NCBI RefSeq assembly: GCF_030758415.1
Contig: NZ_CP132334.1
Coordinates: 3,209,118 to 3,273,117, forward strand
Direction: 5' to 3'
Length of the DNA: 64,000 nucleotides
Origin: Parvularcula sp. IMCC14364
Lineage (GTDB): Bacteria; Pseudomonadota; Alphaproteobacteria; Caulobacterales; Parvularculaceae
Positions 1 to 8,864 of this stretch are shown here, one piece after another. The notes under the pieces are model-generated. The model was not told where the DNA came from and made no database searches. It saw nothing but the letters and a program-made list of their open reading frames with translations. Numbering within the stretch: position 1 is the stretch's first letter; each line of letters begins with the position of its first letter. A program made the translations under genes and the position numbers.

Positions 1-727
1 CCTCATGCGGCACAGTGACCTTGCCATCCTGGTGTCCACACTGCTTTTCATCAGAAACCTGATTTTCGATTTGCAAAGCGCAGGCGCCTGCCTCAATCAT
101 TTTCTTGGCGAGGAGATATGTTGCCTCGGCGTTGCCGAAACCGGCGTCAATATCGGCGATAACCGGGACGACATGTGTCTCGTAATTATCGACAGCCGCC
201 AGCAATTCTGCCTCGCGGGCGCTGTCACCAGCAGCTCTGGCAGCGTCAATGTCGCGGAACATGAGGCCCAGTTCGCGCGCATCTGCCTGGCGCAGGAAGG
301 TGTAGAGTTCTTCGATCAATGCCGGGACGGATGTTTTTTCATGCATGGACTGGTCCGGCAGCGGCCCAAAATCCGAGCGCAAGGCAGCAACCATCCAGCC
401 AGAGAGATAGAGATAGCGGCGCTTGGTGCTGCCGAAATGCTTTTTGATCGAAATCATCTTCTGCTGGCCGATAAAGCCATGCCAGCAGCCGAGCGACTGG
501 GTGTAGTCTGCAGGGTTAGCGTCATAGGCCGCCATGTCTTCGCGCATGATCTTCGCGGTGTAGCGGGCAATATCAAGGCCGGACTTGAAGCGGTTCTGCG
601 CGCGCATCCGGGCGACGGATTCAGGGTCAATCCCGTCCCACGTGCCGTCATAGGTTTTGATCAGCTGGCTGATCTGGGAAATATTTTCGCTGTAGCTGTT
701 TGGCAGGTTTGCATCTGAATAGGGCAT
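1..727 (-). CDS. aceA: isocitrate lyase, 5' part (cut by window edge)
   Basis: Isocitrate lyase splits isocitrate into glyoxylate and succinate, the first step of the glyoxylate shunt used on acetate, fatty acids or alkanes. The 242 codons in view start at an ATG (725-727) preceded by GGAGACATTC. They end in DEKQCGHQDGKVTVPHE, the family active-site region with the catalytic Cys at about residue 230. This KQCGH version and the N-terminal spacing fit the long isocitrate lyase form of about 530 residues. The rest lies left of the window. It is divergent from a ScfR-type regulator that probably controls it. The plus-strand open frame across the same bases is a shadow. Confidence 0.93.
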   Translation of the reverse strand, partial: MPYSDANLPNSYSENISQISQLIKTYDGTWDGIDPESVARMRAQNRFKSGLDIARYTAKIMREDMAAYDANPADYTQSLGCWHGFIGQQKMISIKKHFGSTKRRYLYLSGWMVAALRSDFGPLPDQSMHEKTSVPALIEELYTFLRQADARELGLMFRDIDAARAAGDSAREAELLAAVDNYETHVVPVIADIDAGFGNAEATYLLAKKMIEAGACALQIENQVSDEKQCGHQDGKVTVPHE

Positions 728-832
728 GAATGTCTCCTTCAATCGGTATTGTTGCGCAGACCATGTCTTTTGCAGTGCAGCATGTCATCTGAAATAGTGT
801 GAATTTGTTGCATGAATGAACTAATTTTCTTG

Positions 833-859
833 TCATTTTGTAAAATCTTTACATTATGA
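833..859. promoter_or_regulatory. palindromic operator candidate between aceA and its regulator
   Basis: Two 12-base arms, TCATTTTGTAAA (833-844) and TTTACATTATGA (848-859), form an inverted repeat matching at 10 of 12 positions with a 3-base spacer. It ends 4 bases before the regulator ATG at 864. ScfR/RamB-type proteins are known to bind short AT-rich palindromes by their own and aceA promoters, so an autoregulatory and aceA operator is inferred. It occupies the place of a Shine-Dalgarno sequence for the regulator. Confidence 0.5.
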
Positions 860-863
860 CAAA

Positions 864-2276
864 ATGGATAAGAAGAAGCTGTATATCGGACCACGTCTGC
901 GCCGGTTGCGCCGTGAGCAAGGATTGACCCAGAGCAGGCTGGCCGAGGAGCTCGGTGTTTCAGCTTCCTATATCAACCTGATAGAGCGAAACCAGCGCCC
1001 GCTCTCTGCGGCGTTGCTGATAAAGCTGGCAGATACATATAAAATCGACCTGCAGGACTTCGCGGGCGATGGCGGTGAGGCGATGCTGGATCGCCTGACA
1101 GAAGCGTTTCGGGACCCGATCTTTCAGGAGCTGGAGATCACCCGGGCGGATTTGCAGGAGATGGCGTCTGGCAACCCGGCCATGGCAGAAGCGATGGCTG
1201 CGCTCTATAAAGCCTACAGAGATACAGCCCAGAGCCTGACCGATCAGGAGAACAGTGCCTCGCTGGAAACAGCAACAAAGCCGCTCGAAGAAGCCTGGAG
1301 CTTTGTGCAGGCGAACAACAACTATTTTGCGTCACTGGATGAGGCAGCGGAGCGGCTGGCGCGAGAAATCGGCCTGCGCTCCGGCAATATTCAGGCGAGT
1401 TTGGCAGACCGTTTTCAGGCAGCGCATGATTTGAGCCTGAAAACCTTGCCAGCAGACGTGATGATGGGCGCTTTCCGGCGCCTCGACAGGCATCGCAATC
1501 AGGTCGTGATTTCCGAAACGCTTGATATGGCGAGCCGGCATTTTCAGCTCGCCCTTCAGCTGGTGTATCTCGAAATGGGCACGCGGCTGACAACGGTACT
1601 CGGCGATCTCTATAAAGGATCACCAGAGGGGGAGCGGCTGGTGCGCATCGCGTTGGCCAACTATACCGCTGGCGCGCTGTTGATGCCCTATGGTGAATTC
1701 CGGGCCAGCGCGGTGGAGTTGAAATTCGATGTGGAAGCGTTGGCGCGCCGTTTTGACGCAAGTTTTGAGCAGGTCTGCCACCGCCTGACCACCTTGCAAC
1801 GGCCGGGCTTTGAGGGCGTGCCCTTCTTCTTTTTGCGCGTGGATGCCGCAGGGAATGTTTCCAAGCGCTATGATGGCGGTGGTTTTCCCTTTGCCCGTCA
1901 TGGCGGCTCCTGCCCGTTATGGAATGTGCATAGTGCTTTCAAAATGCCGCGGCAGGTGCAAACCCAGATTATCGAATTGCCAGGCGGCGAGCAGTTTTTT
2001 TCGATCGCCCGGACAGTTTCCGGCGGCGGGGCGGGCTATGATGCGCCGCGGGCTGAGCGGGCTGTAGCCTTGGGCTGCCCGATCAAACACGCAAAAGAAC
2101 TTGTCTATGCGCAAGGTGTAGACCTCGAGGCTGCGCGCGCCACGCCGATTGGCATTACCTGCCGTCTTTGCGATCGACAGGATTGTATCGCCCGCGCGCA
2201 CCCGCCCTTGCGCAAGCGCCTTCTTTCAGATGACTATCGCCGCACTGCGGCCCCCTTTGCCTTCGCCTTTGATTAG
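864..2276 (+). CDS. ScfR/RamB-type XRE regulator of short-chain acyl metabolism
   Basis: A 470-residue DNA-binding regulator. Residues about 8-62 are an XRE helix-turn-helix (RLRREQGLTQSRLAEELGVS, then SYINLIERNQRPLS). The middle (about 190-300) resembles the IrrE/ImmA-like segment. The C-terminal DUF2083 domain has the ARHGGSCPLWN stretch and a Cys cluster at C433, C436 and C441 (CRLCDRQDC). Proteins of this build (RamB, PrpC regulators) sense acyl-CoA-type signals and control glyoxylate, methylcitrate or acetate genes. Divergent placement beside aceA supports control of isocitrate lyase. No ribosome binding site is visible before ATG 864, so the message may be leaderless. Confidence 0.88.
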   Translation: MDKKKLYIGPRLRRLRREQGLTQSRLAEELGVSASYINLIERNQRPLSAALLIKLADTYKIDLQDFAGDGGEAMLDRLTEAFRDPIFQELEITRADLQEMASGNPAMAEAMAALYKAYRDTAQSLTDQENSASLETATKPLEEAWSFVQANNNYFASLDEAAERLAREIGLRSGNIQASLADRFQAAHDLSLKTLPADVMMGAFRRLDRHRNQVVISETLDMASRHFQLALQLVYLEMGTRLTTVLGDLYKGSPEGERLVRIALANYTAGALLMPYGEFRASAVELKFDVEALARRFDASFEQVCHRLTTLQRPGFEGVPFFFLRVDAAGNVSKRYDGGGFPFARHGGSCPLWNVHSAFKMPRQVQTQIIELPGGEQFFSIARTVSGGGAGYDAPRAERAVALGCPIKHAKELVYAQGVDLEAARATPIGITCRLCDRQDCIARAHPPLRKRLLSDDYRRTAAPFAFAFD

Positions 2277-2312
2277 GGCATAAGCCGACGCGATATAATT
2301 GAAAGCAGGATC

Positions 2313-3128
2313 TTGGAAGCAGCAGACATACCCCCCCCAATCTCGGCATATATCCGCACTCTGAATGAGGAGCGGATGATTGCTGATGTTGTGCGCGCTG
2401 CACTCACGCTCGCGCAGGAAGTGATTGTCGTTGATTCTGGCTCAACGGACCGCACCATTGAACTGGCAGAAGCGGCCGGGGCGATCGTGCATCATCGTGA
2501 CTGGCACGGCAATGGCGGCCAAAAGCGCATTGGCGAGGATCTTGCCAGTCATGACTGGGTTCTTGATCTTGATGCAGATGAAATCCTGACGCCTGAATTT
2601 GTTCAGGAGGTGCGGGAGCTGTTTCGGGCAGGGCATCCGCCGCATGAGGTTTACAATACGCCGCTGGTGAATGTGCCGGCGGTGGGCAAGCCATGGTACG
2701 GCTATGGTCAGGCTGTGCGACATAAACTTTACAACAAAAGCAGCATACGCATTCCCGATCATGAAGCCTGGGATCAGTTCAGAATTCCTGTGGGGATGCG
2801 CGTCGGCAAATTGAAGAAGCCGATACTGCATTACGCTTTTGATGGGTCAGAGTTGCTGATCCAGAAGCTGAACAAGAATTCTTCCACGCGCGCCCGTGTG
2901 CTGAAGCCAAAGCCGTTGCCATGGCTTGCTATACGGATCATTTTCGGCTTGCCGGTCTACTTTGGCAAAAGATACCTGGTCAATGGCCTGTGGCGAGGCG
3001 GCCTTTACGGCTTTGCGTTCTCTCTCATGTCGGGTTTTGGGCGCTGGCTTCGAGACGTTAAGATGTATGAGCGGATCATGAAGGAAAAAGGTAGAACGCT
3101 CTATGAAAAGCCGCAGACGAAGGAATGA
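2313..3128 (+). CDS. family 2 glycosyltransferase, WaaE/KdtX-like
   Basis: A 271-residue GT-A fold glycosyltransferase, probably acting on lipopolysaccharide core or another surface glycan at the cytoplasmic face. The nucleotide-sugar site is DSGSTD (residues 41-46) and DLDADE (85-90, the DxD metal motif). The tail GLWRGGLYGFAFSLMSGFGRWLRDVKMYE is typical of the WaaE/KdtX group. No ATG is available near the start, so TTG at 2313 is chosen, with AGCAGGATC just upstream. A run of eight C (2331-2338) lies in codons 7-9. The stop overlaps the FkbM gene start (ATGA at 3125). Confidence 0.82.
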   Translation: MEAADIPPPISAYIRTLNEERMIADVVRAALTLAQEVIVVDSGSTDRTIELAEAAGAIVHHRDWHGNGGQKRIGEDLASHDWVLDLDADEILTPEFVQEVRELFRAGHPPHEVYNTPLVNVPAVGKPWYGYGQAVRHKLYNKSSIRIPDHEAWDQFRIPVGMRVGKLKKPILHYAFDGSELLIQKLNKNSSTRARVLKPKPLPWLAIRIIFGLPVYFGKRYLVNGLWRGGLYGFAFSLMSGFGRWLRDVKMYERIMKEKGRTLYEKPQTKE

Positions 3129-3988
3129 CAGTGACCGTAGAATCTCAGGGAATACCAGCACGCAAGCCAACGGCATTTGAAGAATCCGTACGCCGCTTGG
3201 GCCAAAAGCTGCCGCAGAACGGTTTTGGCCATAAGCTCGCATCACTGTTGTTACGCCTTGCCGGCGGCAAGAAGCGCGTAGGCTTTGATGTGCCGGTTTT
3301 TGGAACGCAAATGGCGCGACTGCACCCCTTTGATAATATCTGTGAAAAGCGCGTCTATATCACGCCGCAATTCTGGGATCTCGAGGAGCGGGAATTTTTG
3401 CAGAGACACATGAGAAGTCTGAGGACAGATGATATTTATTTTCTGGATATTGGGGCGAATGCAGGCCTTTATTCCCTTTTCGCGCTGGCCGCCAGCAAGG
3501 AGGCCGGGCGACAAGTGCATATCATCGCCGTGGAACCGGACCCGACCATGCGCGGGCGAATGGAGCATAATGTAATGGCTTCCGATGCGCAGGCCTACGT
3601 CACGCTTTTGCCGTGGGCGATTACGGGGCAGGCAGAGGAAGTCACCTTGCTGCTAAACCTGAAGAGCCGGGGCATGAGCCATATCAGCAATGCAAAGCAT
3701 CAGCAGGGGCAGCAATCAGTTATCGTAGAAGGACATCCCCTTGTTGATATATTTGCCGAAAAGAACTGGCCACGTATTGATATCCTGAAGATTGATATTG
3801 AGGGAGCGGAATATCCAGCGCTTGAGGCGTTCTTCAGGGAGGCTTCACCTGAGCAGATGCCAGGGCTTGTCCTGATTGAGATTTCCCATGAAGCAGAAAG
3901 CCATTCAGCTTACAGATTATGCCTTGAGAACGGATATGAAGTTGCTTTCAGTAACAACCTGAACGCCGTTCTGGTCCGTAAGGTTTGA
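3125..3988 (+). CDS. FkbM family methyltransferase
   Basis: A 287-residue S-adenosylmethionine-dependent methyltransferase of the FkbM family, which usually O-methylates sugars or polyketides. The SAM-binding motif is DIGANAG (residues 108-114), followed by the acidic AVEPDP (135-140). The family hallmark KIDIEGAE is at 222-229. The start codon overlaps the glycosyltransferase stop by 4 bases, so the two are translationally coupled. Together they probably build and methylate one surface glycan. The sugar substrate cannot be read from the sequence. Confidence 0.85.
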   Translation: MTVTVESQGIPARKPTAFEESVRRLGQKLPQNGFGHKLASLLLRLAGGKKRVGFDVPVFGTQMARLHPFDNICEKRVYITPQFWDLEEREFLQRHMRSLRTDDIYFLDIGANAGLYSLFALAASKEAGRQVHIIAVEPDPTMRGRMEHNVMASDAQAYVTLLPWAITGQAEEVTLLLNLKSRGMSHISNAKHQQGQQSVIVEGHPLVDIFAEKNWPRIDILKIDIEGAEYPALEAFFREASPEQMPGLVLIEISHEAESHSAYRLCLENGYEVAFSNNLNAVLVRKV

Positions 3989-3997
3989 GGCCCGCGC

Positions 3998-4909
3998 ATG
4001 TCGCACGATTTTGAACCTGATCCGCGCAACGACAAAATTCTGATTGATATTAATGGGGAGCTGTTCCCCCGTGCTGAAGCGAAAATTTCCGTATTCGATT
4101 CAGGCTTCATGCTGGGTGATGGTGTCTGGGAGGGATTGCGCGTTTACAAGGGCAGGATTGTTTTTCTGGACAGGCATCTTGATCGCCTGTGGGAGGGCGC
4201 CAAGGCGCTGGACTTCACACTACCTCTTACAAAAGCCGCCCTGACAAGGCGTCTCCATGATTGCCTGGCGGCGAATAATATGTCCGATCACGTACATATT
4301 CGCCTGATGGTTACACGCGGCACACGCTCGACGCCCTATCAGGACCCGCGGGTCACGGTCACGCCGCCAACCATTGTGATTATTCCTGAATACAAGAGGC
4401 CGGTATTCCCCACACAGGGCCTGTCCCTCTTCACGGTGCATGTGCGACGCGGGTTTCCTGACGTGCAGGACCAGAAACTGAATTCCCACTCCAAGATTAA
4501 CTGCATCACGGCTTGCATTCAGGCGACTCAAGCCGGGGCAGATGAAGCCCTGATGCTGGACCCGCATGGATTCGTGGCGACCTGTAACTCGACGCACTTT
4601 TTCATTTTCCGTCGGGGAGAATTATGGACCTCTACAGGGGATTACTGCCTTGGCGGTATCACGCGCTCTGTCGTGCTGGAGTTGGCAAGAGAGAATGGCC
4701 TCCCGGTGTTTGAGAAGAACTTTTCCCTCACAGATGTTTATGGTGCAGAGGAGGCTTTTGTCACGGGCACTTTTGCGGGCCTGACGCCTGTGCGTGCCGT
4801 GGATGGGCGCATAATCGGTGATGGCACATCCCGGCCACTGATGCAGAAGCTGCAACAACTCTATATCGAAAGAGTGGAGACGCGAGATGAGGAACAGGTG
4901 CGGCGCTAG
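3998..4909 (+). CDS. class IV aminotransferase (branched-chain or D-amino acid type)
   Basis: A 303-residue PLP enzyme of fold type IV, the family of IlvE, D-alanine transaminase and PabC. The PLP lysine is K166 in NSHSKINCI, with GADEALMLD at 180-188 and the phosphate-binding TFAGLTPV near residue 260. RSTPYQDPR and SKINC look more like IlvE/Dat than PabC, and a separate pabC lies at 44.2 kb. It follows the FkbM gene by 9 bases and may be in its transcript, although transamination has no obvious link to glycan methylation. The exact substrate is undecided. Confidence 0.8.
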   Translation: MSHDFEPDPRNDKILIDINGELFPRAEAKISVFDSGFMLGDGVWEGLRVYKGRIVFLDRHLDRLWEGAKALDFTLPLTKAALTRRLHDCLAANNMSDHVHIRLMVTRGTRSTPYQDPRVTVTPPTIVIIPEYKRPVFPTQGLSLFTVHVRRGFPDVQDQKLNSHSKINCITACIQATQAGADEALMLDPHGFVATCNSTHFFIFRRGELWTSTGDYCLGGITRSVVLELARENGLPVFEKNFSLTDVYGAEEAFVTGTFAGLTPVRAVDGRIIGDGTSRPLMQKLQQLYIERVETRDEEQVRR

Positions 4910-4981
4910 AAGCCTCTCTTTCCTCTTCGCAGAACAGCTTTTTTGCGCTAAGGGCGCTTGCCGCCAGTTGGACCCGAATTG

Positions 4982-6145
4982 ATGACCGTTTCTCTTGATC
5001 TTGATGCCGGTGCACGCGCCCTGCCTGATGAGCCACAAGGTCTGATCGGATTGACGCGCGCAAAAATGGTAGCTCAACTGACAGAGGATTTTGGCTTTGA
5101 TCCCAAGCAGGCGCGAATGCGCACCAGCCAGATATTCCGGTGGCTCTACAATTTTGGCGTCACTGATTTTGACAGTATGACCAATGTTTCCAAGGGGTTG
5201 AAGGCCTCACTGGCGCAGCGGTATGGCCAGTTGCAGGAACAGGCCAGACCGGAAATTACGGAACGACAGGTCTCCTCTGATGGTACCCGGAAATATCTTT
5301 TGCGCTTCGCACCGGGCGTAGAAGCAGAGTGCGTCTTCATCCCGGATGTCGGGCGCTCTGGCGCTTTGTGTGTGTCTTCTCAGGTCGGCTGCACCCTTAA
5401 CTGCACTTTTTGCCACACCGGCACGCAGAAGTTGGTGCGCAATCTTACCCCGGCAGAGATTGTCGGTCAGGTGATGGTGGTGAAGGACGACCTTGAGGAG
5501 TGGCCGTCAACCGAGCATGGGCGCCAGCTCACCAACATCGTCTTCATGGGTATGGGCGAGCCGCTCTATAATCTGGACAACGTGTCAGAAGCGATTGAGA
5601 TTATTTCAGACAATGAAGGCCTTGGTATCTCACGCCGCCGGATAACTGTTTCAACTTCAGGTATCGTTCCGGAAGTAAAACGGTTGGGTGAAGAGACACA
5701 GGCCATGCTGGCCATCTCTCTACATGCCACAAATGACGCGTTGCGTGATGTGCTGGTGCCAATCAACCGAAAATACCCGCTGGAAGAACTCTTGGAGGCC
5801 TGTCGCACCTATCCTGGTGTCTCAAATGCGCGCCGCATCACCTTTGAATACGTGATGTTGAAGGGGGTGAATGACAGCGATGCGGAGGCAAAGAAGCTTG
5901 TTTCGCTTCTCAAAGGAATCCCGACAAAGATCAATCTTATCCCCTTCAACCCGTGGCCGGGTGCACCCTACGAATGCTCCGACTGGGACAGGATCGAGGC
6001 ATTTGCAGATATCGTAAATCGGGCGGGTTATGCTTCTCCCATACGCACGCCACGCGGTCGCGACATTGCCGCTGCCTGCGGTCAGCTCAAAACCGAAAGC
6101 ATCAAGCAACGGGCAAGTGAACGGCGCAAATCAGCCATCATCTGA
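4982..6145 (+). CDS. rlmN: dual-specificity 23S rRNA/tRNA adenine C2 methyltransferase
   Basis: A radical-SAM enzyme that methylates C2 of A2503 in 23S rRNA and of A37 in some tRNAs. With the ATG at 4982 it has 387 residues. The radical-SAM cluster CTLNCTFC uses Cys about 137, 141 and 144. [12 protein letters not shown] and the C-terminal [14 protein letters not shown] (the second catalytic Cys) are diagnostic. An in-frame TTG at 4958 with AAGGGCG upstream would add 8 residues and cannot be excluded. The last 8 bases overlap the 3' end of the convergent unknown gene. Confidence 0.95.
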   Translation: MTVSLDLDAGARALPDEPQGLIGLTRAKMVAQLTEDFGFDPKQARMRTSQIFRWLYNFGVTDFDSMTNVSKGLKASLAQRYGQLQEQARPEITERQVSSDGTRKYLLRFAPGVEAECVFIPDVGRSGALCVSSQVGCTLNCTFCHTGTQKLVRNLTPAEIVGQVMVVKDDLEEWPSTEHGRQLTNIVFMGMGEPLYNLDNVSEAIEIISDNEGLGISRRRITVSTSGIVPEVKRLGEETQAMLAISLHATNDALRDVLVPINRKYPLEELLEACRTYPGVSNARRITFEYVMLKGVNDSDAEAKKLVSLLKGIPTKINLIPFNPWPGAPYECSDWDRIEAFADIVNRAGYASPIRTPRGRDIAAACGQLKTESIKQRASERRKSAII

Positions 6146-6731
6146 TGGCTTTGCCGCGATAAGCATTCATTACCCGTGCAAGGTCTTCTGCATCCAGTTT
6201 GCCATAGACGGCATTGATGGTGATCTTGCTGGTATCTTCCTGTAGGAGATGTTTGGAAATGATGTCCTGCTGTTCGGTCGGGATATAGGTGATGACCTGC
6301 GAGACCATAAAACCGCTGCCTGCGACCTCGAAGGTGGTTGTGTCCCGCCACATGACTTTTTCTTCCATGGAGCCCTGAATCTTGAAGCCTTCACGGTCCA
6401 GCAACAGGTCATCCGGAGAGAAACGCTCCACGATGAGGCTGATCAGCGGAGATATCAGCAGGGCGATGGCCGGGCCGAGCAATACATCAAAGTCAAACTC
6501 GATTTCGTCGAGGCCGCCTTCTCCAAAAAAGACTGTAAAACCAAGGGTGACGAGTAGACCAAACAGGGCAGCGCCAACCAAGATAAAAATGGCGCGGGTA
6601 TCCTTCCTCAGGACCAGGTCATCCGGCAACATATCCGGCTGGAAGCCATAGATGCGCAGCGTTTCGACATCCTCCGAGAAGGAACGGTTGAGCGCGTAGC
6701 GCACACGGTCAAACAGTGATTTATCACTCAT
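6138..6731 (-). CDS. hypothetical two-helix membrane protein
   Basis: A 197-residue protein that I do not recognise. Two hydrophobic helices lie at about 47-68 ([22 protein letters not shown]) and 83-100 ([18 protein letters not shown]). A soluble C-terminal half follows, with strands such as [32 protein letters not shown], which reads like a small PH-like or photosystem-I-assembly-type domain. Its coordinates overlap rlmN by 8 bases at the stop codons. It is a plausible real gene: clean ATG, amphipathic and hydrophobic organisation, no better frame. Function unknown. Confidence 0.7.
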   Translation of the reverse strand: MSDKSLFDRVRYALNRSFSEDVETLRIYGFQPDMLPDDLVLRKDTRAIFILVGAALFGLLVTLGFTVFFGEGGLDEIEFDFDVLLGPAIALLISPLISLIVERFSPDDLLLDREGFKIQGSMEEKVMWRDTTTFEVAGSGFMVSQVITYIPTEQQDIISKHLLQEDTSKITINAVYGKLDAEDLARVMNAYRGKAIR

Positions 6732-6794
6732 GGCAGTAAAACCCCGAACTCGCGCAGCAGCCTATCGCGAAAAATCGCCGGGATCACCCGATAA

Positions 6795-7985
6795 TCAGGC
6801 AGAAACCTGATTTTCTGTCTGGCCATACCGATTAAAGAGTTGATCTTTCGCCTTCGGGCAGACATTCACACGGGTAATATCCCCCTTGGCCCAATCCATC
6901 ACTTTCGGGTCCATGACCTTGAACCAGAGCGGCGGTATGGCGGCGAGCGCCAGACATCCGGGATAGCCGGATGGCAGGCGTGGCAGGTCAGGAAAATTGC
7001 GCAACGCTTGGTATGGCCGCATCGGGTTGGCATGATGGTCAGAGTGTCGCTGCAGGTGGATCTGGGTCAGATTGGAAACAATGTGATTGGTGTTCCAGGA
7101 GTGGTGTGGCTGGCAAGGTTCATATTTGCCGTTCTTCCGTTTCTGCCGGAGCAGGCCGTAATGCTCGATATAGTTCACCTGTGTCAGGCCATACCAGCTG
7201 ATGAAATGATGGGCGATGATAAATGGTAAAACAGCCCAGCCAACGCACATGACCAGCGCAACGGCTATGACTGTTGTCATCGCATAGACCTGTAAAATCT
7301 CGTTCTGCCAGTGGAACAGCGGCAGCCCCTTGTTGCGCAGGCGCTTTGCCTCATGGGCCCAGCCACCTTTGAAGGCACCTGGCAATTCGCGCAGGGCAAA
7401 AGCATAAACGCTCTCTCCCATGCGGCCGGAGGCACAATCTTCAGGTGTGGAAACATGCACATGATGACCGCGATTATGCTCCACCGTGAAGTGACCGTAC
7501 CCTACCACGCCCAAGGCCATTTTCGCCATAAAGCGATTGAGCTTGTCTGTCTTGTGCCCGAGTTCATGACCAAGATTGATCGCATTGCCGTTGAGCGTGC
7601 CCACGCCAAGTAGCAGCATAATGATCGCCCAGATCGGCAGATCCTGCGTCCCGACAAACCACACCGTAGCAATGAACATGGCATAGTGAAGCGGGATAAG
7701 AGAATATGCGACCTGATCGTAGAACCTGTCCGCACTCATGGCAGGCACAACTTCCTCTGGCGGGTTATGCGGGTCCTCGCCTGCGATCCAGTCGAGGAAC
7801 GGGATAAAGGCAAAGACGTAAAGGAAGGGAATAAGAACAACCAAGGGGTTCTTTTCGAGAACGAAATAAAGCCAGAAAGTGAAAACCGGTACCAGCACGA
7901 ACAGATGCCCGGTAAACCAGAGCCAGCGCTTGCCATCCTTGTAGGCGATCTGGCTGCCATCTTCTTTTGTGGCTGTGAATTGCAT
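6795..7985 (-). CDS. alkB: AlkB-family alkane 1-monooxygenase
   Basis: A membrane diiron hydroxylase that oxidises the terminal methyl of medium-chain n-alkanes, using rubredoxin as electron donor. It has 396 residues from the ATG at 7985, which has GGGAGA upstream; a longer frame reaching 8105 would run into the tetR gene. All histidine boxes are present: HELGHK (140-145), HNRGHH (170-175) and HSDHH (314-318). The AlkB signature NYIEHYG is at 271-277. Several transmembrane helices occupy residues 23-65 and 95-135. No rubredoxin gene is in the window. It is divergent from a TetR gene with a perfect palindrome between them. Confidence 0.93.
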   Translation of the reverse strand: MQFTATKEDGSQIAYKDGKRWLWFTGHLFVLVPVFTFWLYFVLEKNPLVVLIPFLYVFAFIPFLDWIAGEDPHNPPEEVVPAMSADRFYDQVAYSLIPLHYAMFIATVWFVGTQDLPIWAIIMLLLGVGTLNGNAINLGHELGHKTDKLNRFMAKMALGVVGYGHFTVEHNRGHHVHVSTPEDCASGRMGESVYAFALRELPGAFKGGWAHEAKRLRNKGLPLFHWQNEILQVYAMTTVIAVALVMCVGWAVLPFIIAHHFISWYGLTQVNYIEHYGLLRQKRKNGKYEPCQPHHSWNTNHIVSNLTQIHLQRHSDHHANPMRPYQALRNFPDLPRLPSGYPGCLALAAIPPLWFKVMDPKVMDWAKGDITRVNVCPKAKDQLFNRYGQTENQVSA

Positions 7986-8021
7986 CGAAGTCTCCCTATT
8001 GATATGCGGAGCATAGCATGA

Positions 8022-8042
8022 AATGTTGTCACTGACAACATT
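8022..8042. promoter_or_regulatory. perfect 21-bp palindrome, TetR operator candidate
   Basis: Arms AATGTTGTCA (8022-8031) and TGACAACATT (8033-8042) are exact reverse complements around a single C at 8032. The site ends 20 bases before the tetR ATG (8063) and 36 bases before the alkB ATG (7985), so one repressor dimer could control both divergent promoters. Confidence 0.75.
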
Positions 8043-8062
8043 GAAGTTGAAAGACAGGATAA

Positions 8063-8659
8063 ATGCAAGCCACGAGCTATCATCATGGAAATTTGCGCGA
8101 AGCACTGATCGACAGGGCGGCGGAAGTCATTGGCGAGAAGGGGGTCGAGGGTGTTTCCCTGCGCAGTCTCGCGCGTGATCTTGGTGTATCCCATGCTGCA
8201 CCGTCGCGGCATTTCCCCACCAAGGCGGACTTGCTGGCGGCGGTCGTGCGCAAGGGCTATGAGCTGATGACACAGGCCACCATGCAGGCGGGTGCGCAAG
8301 CAGGTGACAATCCTGTATTGCGGCTAAACCTTATGGTCAAATGCGGTATCCGCTGGGCCGTTGAAAACCGCTCCTACTTCATGGCGTTGATGAACCCTGA
8401 TGTGCGCCATTTTGCAGATGCTGATCTCAGAGCTGCCCTCAGTGAGTATTATGCGATGTTGACGGAAGCCGCCGCCGGCGCGCAACAGGCTGGCCTGTTT
8501 GACGATATGCCAACCAGAGCCGCGCTGCTGCATGGATTTGCTGCGACAACTGGGGCGCAGATGATCTTTACCGATGAGTTGATTGGCGAGACGGTCGGCG
8601 GCGTTAGCGACAGCCTGATCGATGAAATCGCTGACATGATCGTGCCTTTGAATGGCTAG
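8063..8659 (+). CDS. TetR family repressor, probable alkB regulator
   Basis: A 198-residue TetR-type regulator. The N-terminal helix-turn-helix is at about residues 8-58 (ALIDRAAEVIGEKGVEGVSLRSLARDLGVS as two stretches, then HAAPSRHFPTKADLLAAV). The C-terminal ligand-binding half contains GIRWAVENRSYFMALMNPD, similar to the WHG subgroup that binds acyl or other hydrophobic ligands. ATG 8063 has AGGAT just upstream. Its position opposite alkB and the shared palindrome point to alkane- or fatty-acid-responsive control. The ligand is an inference. Confidence 0.87.
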   Translation: MQATSYHHGNLREALIDRAAEVIGEKGVEGVSLRSLARDLGVSHAAPSRHFPTKADLLAAVVRKGYELMTQATMQAGAQAGDNPVLRLNLMVKCGIRWAVENRSYFMALMNPDVRHFADADLRAALSEYYAMLTEAAAGAQQAGLFDDMPTRAALLHGFAATTGAQMIFTDELIGETVGGVSDSLIDEIADMIVPLNG

Positions 8660-8671
8660 TGGCGAAGGCTG

Positions 8672-8797
8672 TCAGGTCTGCCACGGGTTGATCAGCTTCA
8701 GTCCACAGCCATCAAAGTCACGGATATTCCGAGTTGCAACCTGTGCCGCCGTCTCTTGAGCAATGAAGTCGGCTTCCAATAAATACGCGCTGGCCAT
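8672..8797 (-). pseudogene. VapC/FitB-like PIN toxin, C-terminal remnant
   Basis: On the minus strand, 41 codons read through ATRNIRDFDGCG and end LINPWQT before a TGA at 8672-8674. ATRNxRDFxGCG followed by LxNPW is the characteristic C-terminus of VapC/FitB PIN-domain ribonucleases. The N-terminal two thirds, with the first catalytic Asp residues, is absent: an in-frame stop lies 3 codons before the ATG at 8797, and argG begins at 8865. No VapB antitoxin is present. This is a decayed toxin-antitoxin remnant in the tetR-argG gap. Confidence 0.7.
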
Positions 8798-8864
8798 AAA
8801 AACTTATGTGCCCGCTTTGGTCATGCACTATAAGCCTCTGGGAGACACAGGTTTTGAGAGCGAC

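Noticed and set aside
8763..8864. N-terminal extension of argG from a TTG at 8763
   Set aside because: It would add 34 residues not found in argininosuccinate synthases and coincides with the vapC remnant; ATG 8865 gives the standard start.
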